A DNA stretch of 23,449 nucleotides. Origin: a halophilic archaeon J07HX64. GTDB taxonomy: Archaea; Halobacteriota; Halobacteria; Halobacteriales; Haloarculaceae. The number at the start of each line of letters is the position of its first letter. Positions within the stretch are counted from its first letter, which is position 1. The DNA is taken from NCBI GenBank assembly GCA_000416085.1, contig KE356579.1, forward strand, positions 21,769 through 45,217. Direction: 5' to 3'. The notes beneath the pieces are model-generated. The model made no database searches and was not told the DNA's origin. It saw only the letters and a list, made by a program, of their open reading frames with translations. A program made the position numbers and the translations under genes. Of the stretch, positions 15,661 to 21,541 are shown piece after piece.

Positions 15661-16587
15661 TCAGTCCAGCCGGGGGTTGTGCACCGAGCACTCCTCGTCG
15701 ACAGACATCACGACAGTCTCCTCGTCGAGTGTGATGCGGACAGTTCGCTGTGGTGGACCCTCTGTTGTCACCGTCTCCTCGTAGCTCACACGCTCGGTCG
15801 TCAGCATATCGGCCGCCTCCAGTCGCTCGTGTCCCCGCCGTGCGAACGCCGCCTCGACGACCGGGTGTGTCAGCACGTACGTACGTAGCGGAACCGTGAG
15901 TCCGTTCCAGCAGCGCTCACACTGGGCCCTCACGAAGGCAGTGTCGTCTTCGGTTGTAGTCTCCCAGGGGAGGTCATCGCTGGTCGTGTACTCGGTCGAG
16001 ACACGCCCCCAGCACTCCATGCAGACCCCCTGCCGGGCCAGACGGACGTTCGTCAGCATCCGGGTGTACCCGACCCGCGCCGCATCGAGTGCGGAACGTC
16101 CCGTCCGGGCACCCGGCGGGAACCAGTAGCCGTCCGTCGTGCCGTGCTCCTCGCAGTGCATCTCCACACCGGTTCCGAGTGTTCCCTCGACGAACCGGAC
16201 CTCGAGCGGGTCGAGACAGGCCGAGCACGTGAACTCGGTCGTGGCTCGCTCCGACTCTAAGCTGGTGTCGTCGTACAGTCCGGCGTGGATTGCGGAGATA
16301 AGCATGAGTGCGGGCCACCGTGCGACGTACTCCTCGTCGTGTCTGGTCACGAACCGGTCGGTGAGTTTGTTCAGGTGGTAGTTGAACCGACCGCTGTCGG
16401 TTACCCCGACCCGGTCCCGGAGCGCGGAGAAACTGAGACCACTCCCGATCTGTTCCTCGTGTGCGACCTCGGCGAGTTCCAGCAGTATCTCGATCCGGGT
16501 CTCGTCACCCAGAATCGCGAACACGTCGTCTATCGAACCTGATATCTCACCATCGGACTCACCCGGGTCCTGCGGACCGCCGGACAT
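15661..16587 (-). CDS. ArsR-like winged-helix regulator with C-terminal zinc-ribbon domain
   Basis: A 308-residue protein. Residues about 18-85 form a winged helix-turn-helix (DDVFAILGDETRIEILLELA, then FSALRDRVGVTDSGRFNYHL and LNKLTDRFV), the classic ArsR-type layout with an N-terminal acidic tail. The C-terminal half has two zinc-ribbon-like clusters: CSACLDPLEVRF with MHCEEHG, and VCMECWGRV with AQCERCWNGL. This two-part design matches a haloarchaeal family (a wHTH domain plus a domain of unknown function, to my recollection the DUF7347/DUF7351 pair). It probably binds DNA as a dimer; the signal sensed is unknown. The ATG at 16587 is preceded by a TATA-like CTTATTTCTG at -27. It converges on the BNR gene with about 30 bases between stops. 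Confidence 0.85.
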   Translation of the reverse strand: MSGGPQDPGESDGEISGSIDDVFAILGDETRIEILLELAEVAHEEQIGSGLSFSALRDRVGVTDSGRFNYHLNKLTDRFVTRHDEEYVARWPALMLISAIHAGLYDDTSLESERATTEFTCSACLDPLEVRFVEGTLGTGVEMHCEEHGTTDGYWFPPGARTGRSALDAARVGYTRMLTNVRLARQGVCMECWGRVSTEYTTSDDLPWETTTEDDTAFVRAQCERCWNGLTVPLRTYVLTHPVVEAAFARRGHERLEAADMLTTERVSYEETVTTEGPPQRTVRITLDEETVVMSVDEECSVHNPRLD

Positions 16588-16608
16588 ATCGACCGTTTGG
16601 ACACAGAC

Positions 16609-16618
16609 AGAAATAAGA
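16609..16618 (-). promoter_or_regulatory. TATA-like box of the ArsR-like regulator gene
   Basis: TCTTATTTCT on the minus strand lies about 22-31 bases before the ATG ending at 16587, which fixes the start well inside a longer open frame. Confidence 0.5.
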
Positions 16619-16801
16619 GTGTCTCGACCAGCGTGCTCGCTGTCCAGTCTGTGTCGGTCACGAACGCCACACGACAGACAGACCTGTCGGGGCACAAAGA
16701 GTGAGAACAGGAACAAAGAGTCCGCAGATCCGAGAACGCCTGTCAGGTGCAGAGCACAGCAGCAACAGACAGTCTGTGACCCGGGAACTGTCGGGTTCGG
16801 C

Positions 16802-17068
16802 TTACAGTCGGCCGACGTCCTCGACGTCGACACTCTCGACGGGGTCGAGGTCCGCAAAGGACTCCTCGACGGCCTCGGTGCCGCCGCTCTCGTCGGGCAC
16901 GATGACCGTCGGGAGCAGCGCGACCAGACCGAACGCGACCTCCTGGCGCTCGAACCCGTTTATTCGCGCGCCCTCGGGGAGCGCCTGTTCGAGCTCTTCC
17001 TCGAGGTCGTCGAGGTCGATCTCGGGGCTCTCCGGCATGACCTTGATTCCGGCTGCAACCTTCCCCAT
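16802..17068 (-). CDS. ef1B: Translation elongation factor aEF-1beta
   Basis: An 88-residue protein, the usual length for archaeal EF-1beta (about 88-90). It reads [20 protein letters not shown] at the N terminus, then [36 protein letters not shown] and ends with D-V-E-D-V-G-R-L, all typical of the guanine-nucleotide exchange domain that releases GDP from aEF-1alpha. It starts two bases after the stop codon of the upstream zinc-finger gene (TAA-CG-ATG), so the two are co-transcribed and very probably translationally coupled. The promoter is the one before the zinc-finger gene. Confidence 0.95.
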   Translation of the reverse strand: MGKVAAGIKVMPESPEIDLDDLEEELEQALPEGARINGFERQEVAFGLVALLPTVIVPDESGGTEAVEESFADLDPVESVDVEDVGRL

Positions 17069-17070
17069 CG

Positions 17071-17250
17071 TTAGGGCCCCGTGAACCCGCACTGGTTGCA
17101 CTCGTAGAGGGTGCTCTGCTTGCGACACTTCGCACACCGGTGAACCTCGTTGCCACACTCCGGACAGTCGAAGGTGGCAGCGCTCATGCCGACGATGTTG
17201 ATGCCACAGGAGACACACTTCCGCGTGTTTCGCTGCTCGTTCTGACTCAT
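17071..17250 (-). CDS. HVO_2753-like zinc-finger microprotein
   Basis: A 59-residue protein starting [20 protein letters not shown]. It has four CxxC pairs: CVSC, CPEC, CAKC and CNQC, in the order expected for two zinc fingers, and ends GFTGP. This matches my knowledge of HVO_2753 of Haloferax volcanii, a 59-residue two-zinc-finger protein for which loss affects swarming and biofilm formation. The adjacency to aEF-1beta, its partner two bases downstream, is also characteristic. A TATA-like GGTTTTAAC (minus strand GTTAAAACC) sits about 22-30 bases before the ATG. The gene is shorter than most automatic gene finders accept. Its molecular partner is unknown; the neighbour suggests a link with translation. 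Confidence 0.92.
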   Translation of the reverse strand: MSQNEQRNTRKCVSCGINIVGMSAATFDCPECGNEVHRCAKCRKQSTLYECNQCGFTGP

Positions 17251-17270
17251 ACTACTGCTTCTCGTTCGCC

Positions 17271-17280
17271 GGTTTTAACA
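17271..17280 (-). promoter_or_regulatory. Promoter of the zinc-finger/aEF-1beta operon
   Basis: TGTTAAAACC on the minus strand lies about 21-30 bases before the ATG ending at 17250; no promoter is needed for the downstream aEF-1beta. Confidence 0.5.
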
Positions 17281-17332
17281 TTTGTCAAGTCGCCTCCGGC
17301 CGGCCCGGGAACCGACGGCAGGTCCCTGAACG

Positions 17333-18244
17333 TTAGTAGTGCCAGGGAAACTCGCGGAACTCGGGGTCACGGTCCTCGGTGAACGCCTCACGGCCCTCTG
17401 TTGCCTCCTCTGTCATGTAGCCGAGCCGGGTGGCCTCGCCGGCGAACACCTGCTGGCCGACCATCCCGTCGTCGGCGAGATTGAACGCGTACTTCAGCAT
17501 CCGGATCGCCATCGGTGACTTCCGAGTTATCTCGTCGGCCCACTCCAAGGCGACCGTCTCCAGGCGCTCGTGCTCGACGACGCGGTTGACCATCCCCATC
17601 TCCGCGGCCTCCTCGGCATCGTACGCACGGCCGAGAAAGAATATCTCGCGTGCCAGTTTCTGGCCGACCTGTCTGGCGAGGTACGCCGAACCGAACCCAC
17701 CGTCGAAGGAGGCAACGTCGGCGTCGGTCTGTTTGAACTGGGCGCGGTCACCCGCGATTGTCAGGTCACAGACAACGTGCAGCGAGTGGCCGCCGCCGGC
17801 CGCCCATCCCGGGACGACACAGACAACCGGTTTCGGCATGAACCGGATGAGGCGCTGGACCTCGAGGATGTGGAGACGGCCGACACCCGCACCGGGGGCG
17901 GTGCCCGCCCGTCCCGGACCCGTCTCGTCGTCACCCTGGTACTCGTAGCCCGAGTCTCCGCGGATGGACTGGTCGCCGCCCGAACAGAACGCCCAGCCAC
18001 CGTCCTCCGGGGAGGGGCCGTTCCCGGTTAGTAACACACACCCGATATCCGGGCGGCGGCGGGCATCATCGAGGGCGGTGTAGAGTTCGTCGACCGTCTC
18101 GGGTCGGAAGGCGTTGCGCACCGCCGGCCGGTCGAACGCGACCCGCACCGCTGGAACATCTGTGCCACGGTGGTAGGTGACATCCTCGAACGCGAGGTTG
18201 TCGACCGGCTCCCAGCGCGAGTCGTCGAACAGCTCCGATATCAT
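17333..18244 (-). CDS. menB: 1,4-dihydroxy-2-naphthoyl-CoA synthase (MenB)
   Basis: A 303-residue crotonase-superfamily enzyme that closes o-succinylbenzoyl-CoA to 1,4-dihydroxy-2-naphthoyl-CoA in menaquinone synthesis. Visible motifs: RPAVRNAFRPETVDEL (about 39-54), GWAFCSGGDQSIRG (oxyanion-hole region), VVCVVPGWAAGGGHSLHVVC, and SFDGGFGSAYLARQVG with the conserved Asp/Gly loop that separates MenB from other crotonases. The end EFREFPWHY is also MenB-like (E. coli ends FKRNP). Length is slightly above the bacterial 285. It stands alone here, without menD, menC or menE nearby, so the pathway genes are dispersed. Upstream, the minus-strand TGTTTTGC gives only a weak TATA-like box. Confidence 0.94.
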   Translation of the reverse strand: MISELFDDSRWEPVDNLAFEDVTYHRGTDVPAVRVAFDRPAVRNAFRPETVDELYTALDDARRRPDIGCVLLTGNGPSPEDGGWAFCSGGDQSIRGDSGYEYQGDDETGPGRAGTAPGAGVGRLHILEVQRLIRFMPKPVVCVVPGWAAGGGHSLHVVCDLTIAGDRAQFKQTDADVASFDGGFGSAYLARQVGQKLAREIFFLGRAYDAEEAAEMGMVNRVVEHERLETVALEWADEITRKSPMAIRMLKYAFNLADDGMVGQQVFAGEATRLGYMTEEATEGREAFTEDRDPEFREFPWHY

Positions 18245-18296
18245 ACCGTGGGTCCGGTCGGCCGGCGCAAAACAGTTGCTCTCCGAGTACTCACTA

Positions 18297-18315
18297 CCCC
18301 GTTTTCAGAACGGGG
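18297..18315 (-). terminator. Perfect 7-base hairpin between the small unknown gene and menB
   Basis: CCCCGTT-TTCAG-AACGGGG is a perfect inverted repeat located seven bases after the TAA of the 123-residue gene and 53 bases before the menB ATG. It may end the upstream transcript or stabilise its 3' end. Its style also resembles the small hairpins of IS200/IS605 ends elsewhere in the window, but no transposase remnant is next to it. Confidence 0.35.
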
Positions 18316-18321
18316 AGGCTG

Positions 18322-18693
18322 TTATCGCCAGTTGGCCCGGTCGAACAGGAGCCCCGAGAGCGAGGCGGCGAGTTCGCGGGCGGCAGTCTCGGTCGGTGCG
18401 TGCAGGGCACCGGAGACGGGGCCGGCCTCGCCGCCGACCCCCTCTGACTCGGAGACCGGGTCGGTTCCGGTGGGATACGAGCGCGACCGCCGGGTCTGCT
18501 CACGCAGTTCACGGACGGCTGTCTCGTTGAGTTCTGTGTCGAGGTGCTGCAGGTCGTAGCGGACGATGTAGCCACGGCGGGCGTCGCGGACGGCGACAAC
18601 GGGCTGGTCGCGCTCTACACACTGCTCCCAGAGGTCGCGTCGCCGCTCACCTGTCTCGTAGACCGGTACGTGTGCGGGGGCGAGTCGTTCCAT
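18322..18693 (-). CDS. Small haloarchaeal protein of unknown function with C-terminal DRANW motif
   Basis: A 123-residue soluble protein starting MERLAPAHVPVYETGERRRD. The first 65 residues (VVAVRDARRGYIVRYDLQHL) look like a compact alpha/beta fold; residues 70-90 are Ser/Gly-rich; the end reads A-x-T-E-T-A-A-R-E-L-A-A-S-L-S-G-L-L-F-D-R-A-N-W-R. This ending is shared with the unrelated partial protein at 3-314. No catalytic motif, Cys pair or membrane segment is seen. It is divergent from the metallo-beta-lactamase-fold gene, the starts being 88 bases apart, so the two may be co-regulated. A hairpin follows its stop codon. Confidence 0.7.
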   Translation of the reverse strand: MERLAPAHVPVYETGERRRDLWEQCVERDQPVVAVRDARRGYIVRYDLQHLDTELNETAVRELREQTRRSRSYPTGTDPVSESEGVGGEAGPVSGALHAPTETAARELAASLSGLLFDRANWR

Positions 18694-18749
18694 ACCTATA
18701 CTTTGTCTGTACCGGTATGTGTCTGTCGAGGTCGACTCTCGGGCCGGAT

Positions 18750-18761
18750 GGTATATATACC
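18750..18761 (+). promoter_or_regulatory. Palindromic TATA box of the MBL-fold gene
   Basis: GGTATATATACC is a perfect 12-base palindrome 20-31 bases before the ATG at 18781, and it decides that start over upstream in-frame starts. Because it reads the same on both strands, it could serve in either direction in this divergent spacer. Confidence 0.6.
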
Positions 18762-18780
18762 GTCGTCCGGACAGACAGGT

Positions 18781-19566
18781 ATGGAGCTACATCTGCTCGA
18801 CAGAGGTCGGATACACGCCGACCTGAACTTCGCACTCGACGCGGAGGTGGCAGCAGTCCACAGCAACCGGTCTCCCGAGCTACAGTACAGCGAGTACGCC
18901 GTCTGGAACCTGCTCGTCGACCACCCCGAGGCGACGGTGCTGTGGGACACCGGGGTCCACCCGGAGGCCGCCGATGGCTACTGGCCGCGACCGCTGTTCG
19001 AGGCGTTTGCCCACCACAGCCCCGGCGACCACGACCTGACGACGGCGCTCGACGAGGTTGGCTACACGGTCGACGATATCGATATTGTCGTCCAGTCGCA
19101 CCTGCATCTCGACCACGCGGGCGGTCTCCACAACTTCGCGGGAACCGACGTGCCGGTGTACGTCCACCGGCGCGAACTCGAACACGCCTACCTCAGCGCA
19201 AAAAGTCCCGCCGGTGACGACGCCTATCTCGCGGCGGACTTCGACCGCAACATCGACTGGCGTGTCGTCGAGGGTGAGCGGCAACTGCTGCCCGGCTTCG
19301 AGTTGCTCCACGTCCCCGGTCACACACCCGGCCTGCTCGGCGCGCACATCCGGCGCGAGGGGGAGGACCTCCTCGTCGCCGGTGACGTTGCCTTTCTCGC
19401 GGAAAACTACGAGCAGGGCCGTGACATGGGTGCGAGTCTGGTCCACGACTCCCGGGCACAGGCCGAGAGCCTGCGAAAACTCCGTGACCGCGAGCGTCGC
19501 ACCGGCGCGACGGTGCTGTACGGCCACGATATCGACCAGTTCGAGCGTCTGCGGGGATCGCTGTAG
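18781..19566 (+). CDS. Metallo-beta-lactamase-fold hydrolase (N-acyl homoserine lactonase-like)
   Basis: A 261-residue protein. The metal site is clear: SHLHLDHAGG gives H107, H109, D111 and H112; VPGHTPG gives H181; VAGDVAF gives D202; and LYGHDI near the C terminus gives the last His. The layout with WDTGVHPEAAD near residue 60 is like that of AiiA-type lactonases and related MBL hydrolases. The family includes N-acyl homoserine lactonases, but archaeal members are often uncharacterised and the substrate here is not known; no quorum-sensing genes are nearby. Transcribed alone from a strong TATA box, divergent from the small DRANW protein. Confidence 0.85.
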   Translation: MELHLLDRGRIHADLNFALDAEVAAVHSNRSPELQYSEYAVWNLLVDHPEATVLWDTGVHPEAADGYWPRPLFEAFAHHSPGDHDLTTALDEVGYTVDDIDIVVQSHLHLDHAGGLHNFAGTDVPVYVHRRELEHAYLSAKSPAGDDAYLAADFDRNIDWRVVEGERQLLPGFELLHVPGHTPGLLGAHIRREGEDLLVAGDVAFLAENYEQGRDMGASLVHDSRAQAESLRKLRDRERRTGATVLYGHDIDQFERLRGSL

Positions 19567-19730
19567 GTCGCCGAACCCGAGTGTCGATACCCAGACACAG
19601 TGTCCGAGCAGACGACTCGACTCCTGCGTTCGAGACAGCGAGTATCGTCAGTACCGTCCCCGAACACCTCGAAAACAACAGGTCCCCGGGCGCGACGAAC
19701 CGTTCTACCCGAGGAGTGGCCGGCTCTGCG

Positions 19731-19808
19731 CTACGACTCCTCTCTGACACTCGGATGCTGTGTCGGTTCGTCCGGGTGTGGCTCGTCGAAGTACTCCTGC
19801 GTCAGGAA
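19731..19808 (-). pseudogene. C-terminal fragment of the IS-split oxidoreductase gene
   Basis: On the minus strand, beyond the tnpB right end, an open frame reads F-L-T-Q-E-Y-F-D-E-P-H-P-D-E-P-T, then Q-H-P-S-V-R-E-E-S and a TAG at 19731-19733. It has no start codon of its own. The text continues naturally from the ...RESMQVIQMQ ending on the other side of the tnpB element, so it looks like the detached tail of the same gene. The 160 bases to the left of it show no further feature. Confidence 0.5.
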
Positions 19809-19980
19809 CCCACCCCTAAAGGGGTGGGCTTGTCAGTGGACTCCCGCTCTGGCCACGAGACGTGGCAGGCGTGAACTCGCCGTTCGCGTTCAGTGTCCCT
19901 GACTTCAGGGCCACCTGACAATTGGCCCGTCCAGCACCAGACTTGAGCCAGTACTGGACGAGACGCCACCCGATGTTCCG
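19809..19980 (-). ncRNA. Possible guide (omega/re) RNA region of TnpB
   Basis: In IS200/IS605 elements the TnpB guide RNA is known to come from the 3' end of tnpB and the right end, with the guide taken from the flanking DNA. Here the tnpB 3' end and the terminal hairpin are intact, so the corresponding RNA would run through this interval and use the bases below 19809 as guide. The left limit and processing site cannot be seen from sequence. Confidence 0.35.
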
Positions 19981-21072
19981 AGCGGCGTTGTAATCCGCGT
20001 GGAGTTCCGTCCTACATTTCAGACACTTGAACTCATCACCATCCCGATTGTCCTCGTGCGTGAACCCGCACTCGCCGTGGCTACACTGTTGACTCGTGTA
20101 CGCTGGCTGCACTATGTCAACGAGAATCCCGTATTCTTCGGCCTTGTACTCGGTGTACTCCTGTATCGTGCGGAACGCCCACTGCTGAAATTTCGAGGCG
20201 TTCGAGATACGCTCACGGATATTCTCCAGATTCTCGAACGAGATGGCAGAACAGTCGTGATGGCGGGCTTCCTGCACGATGGCCTTCGAGACACGGTGCA
20301 GGTAATCTTCACTCCACCGAGCGAACCGTGAGCCGATGCTGTTGATGGTGAGGTGTGCCGGGCGAGTGCCCGTCTGTTGGAGGCGACCGCGCCGCTGTTC
20401 GTACTCGTCGCGTCGGTGGTTGAGGTAGTCCGCGTTGCCAAGGAACGCGCCCGTGCTGGTGACGGCGAGGTATCCGTCCACGTTGAGGTCAACGCCGAGA
20501 ACCGCTCCGTTCTCGACTGTTGACGTATCCGTGTCAGGCTGTTTCTCTACGGCGATGTGGAGGTAGTAGTCGCTGTCCCGCTTGTGTAGGGTCGCCTCTT
20601 TGCGTTCCCACTCGTCACTATTCCAATACTCTGCGAATGGGGTGCCTTCGTCGTCTTCAGGCGTGACGTACTCAGCGCGAACTCGACCGTCAACGGTGGC
20701 GAGTGTGCAGTGGTCGTCGTTGTAGGTGATGGTTCGCGTGCCGTACACGACGACTGTGCGCTTGAACGTGGGCTTGCTCGCTGTTTCACCTGCTTCGAAA
20801 AGTCTGTCTTGGCAGTTGTCAAGTGCTTCGGCGGCGAGGCTTCGCGCTGATTGGACGTGGTTTGAGTGGAGGTCGGTGTTCGAACGCACGTCGTCGTAGG
20901 TGGCGGCGTTGAGGTTGCCTTTGTTGGTGACGATTTCCGTTGGGTCGTCAGCCCATCCGTAGTCCGCTACGTATTGGGCGGCGTAGCGGAACTGCTCGAA
21001 CGTCTCGTCGAGGACGGTGTGAGCGTCCTCTGGAACGTCGAGTTTGACTTGGATGTTCCGAACGACCGCCAC
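19816..21072 (-). CDS. tnpB: RNA-guided endonuclease TnpB (IS200/IS605 family)
   Basis: A 418-residue protein beginning with GTG (MAVVRNIQVKLDV). The N-terminal part is helix-rich (residues 1-100); the RuvC-like nuclease follows with D195 in GVDLNVDG, E280 in ISFENLENI and D360 in HADYNAARNIG, all three catalytic acids present. A zinc finger (C330, C335, C350, C353) lies between the last two. TnpB proteins of this group are known to be guide-RNA-directed DNA nucleases and ancestors of Cas12. The last codons (SPPL, TAG) are inside the terminal hairpin. The gene is complete with no frameshift, so the element is recent or kept. Upstream GAGGT near the GTG could serve as ribosome site. Confidence 0.93.
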   Translation of the reverse strand: MAVVRNIQVKLDVPEDAHTVLDETFEQFRYAAQYVADYGWADDPTEIVTNKGNLNAATYDDVRSNTDLHSNHVQSARSLAAEALDNCQDRLFEAGETASKPTFKRTVVVYGTRTITYNDDHCTLATVDGRVRAEYVTPEDDEGTPFAEYWNSDEWERKEATLHKRDSDYYLHIAVEKQPDTDTSTVENGAVLGVDLNVDGYLAVTSTGAFLGNADYLNHRRDEYEQRRGRLQQTGTRPAHLTINSIGSRFARWSEDYLHRVSKAIVQEARHHDCSAISFENLENIRERISNASKFQQWAFRTIQEYTEYKAEEYGILVDIVQPAYTSQQCSHGECGFTHEDNRDGDEFKCLKCRTELHADYNAARNIGWRLVQYWLKSGAGRANCQVALKSGTLNANGEFTPATSRGQSGSPLTSPPL

Positions 21073-21180
21073 ACCTCATATGTATGTCTGGTATTAGTTA
21101 AGCATTGAGACTGCGTTGGGGAGTCGGTCGTGCCATCGTCGGTGGATTGCTGTGCGGAGCGGACGCGCTTCCTCCCACCG

Positions 21181-21497
21181 CTAAAGGGGCAGGTTTCCGC
21201 GCTGCATCTGTATGACCTGCATCGACTCGCGTTCGCGGCGCTGTCGCTCGGCCTCGTCGATCTCCTCACAGCCCGGCGGCACCTCGCGGCCGCGGTCGGT
21301 AAAGTAGCCCTCGGGGGTCACCCAGTCGTGGTGAACTGCTGCGGGGTCAAGTGGTTCGAGAGACTTCGTCTCTCGTCATCACGGAACTCGAAGATTTCCG
21401 AACGACCCCGGGGCAGTCGTCTTGTACCGCCTGTACAGTCCGGCGGTCAGACCGGCCGGTCCGGCCCCGACGATGCAGACGTCACGTGTGCGCTCAC
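21181..21497 (-). pseudogene. FAD/NAD(P)-binding oxidoreductase (thioredoxin-reductase-like) pseudogene, main part
   Basis: On the minus strand one frame gives DVCIVGAGPAGLTAGLYRRY, the G-x-G-x-x-G dinucleotide-binding start of a FAD-dependent oxidoreductase. After about 15 more codons two TGA stops occur (21376-21381), then the same frame resumes as SLEPLDPAAVHHDWVTPEGY, ...PPGCEEIDEAERQRRERES, and MQVIQMQ before the IS left end. Only about 100 codons remain where such an enzyme needs 300 or more, so the middle is deleted. No in-frame start exists; a GTG at 21497 is one base out of frame and stands 25 bases after a TATA-like TGCTTTTCC, suggesting a dead start. The last four codons before the stop belong to the IS end. 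Confidence 0.65.
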
Positions 21498-21541
21498 AGT
21501 CTCGGGCGCCACACCGGAAAAGCAGACAGGTCCGGTGGTCG

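Larger units (their letters stand above)
19809..21193 (-). mobile_element. IS1341-type (tnpB-only) IS200/IS605 element, about 1.39 kb
   Basis: The element holds one gene, tnpB, and no tnpA transposase. Its right end is a perfect 9-2-9 hairpin (CCCACCCCT-AA-AGGGGTGGG, 19809-19828) that contains the tnpB stop codon. Its left end (about 21174-21193) has the related text CCCACCGCT-AA-AGGGGCAGG with three mismatched pairs. Coding text of one host gene is found on both sides, which supports these limits to within some 15 bases. No target duplication is expected for this family. Without tnpA it can only move with help from a related element elsewhere. Confidence 0.75.

Noticed and set aside
18781..19566. 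Quorum-quenching locus based on the lactonase-like gene
   Set aside because: The MBL motif is shared by many hydrolases, and no synthase or receptor gene lies nearby; only the fold can be stated.
19999..20331. 110-codon plus-strand frame within tnpB
   Set aside because: Hydrophobic-looking, but it is the antisense of the TnpB zinc-finger and RuvC region and has no promoter.
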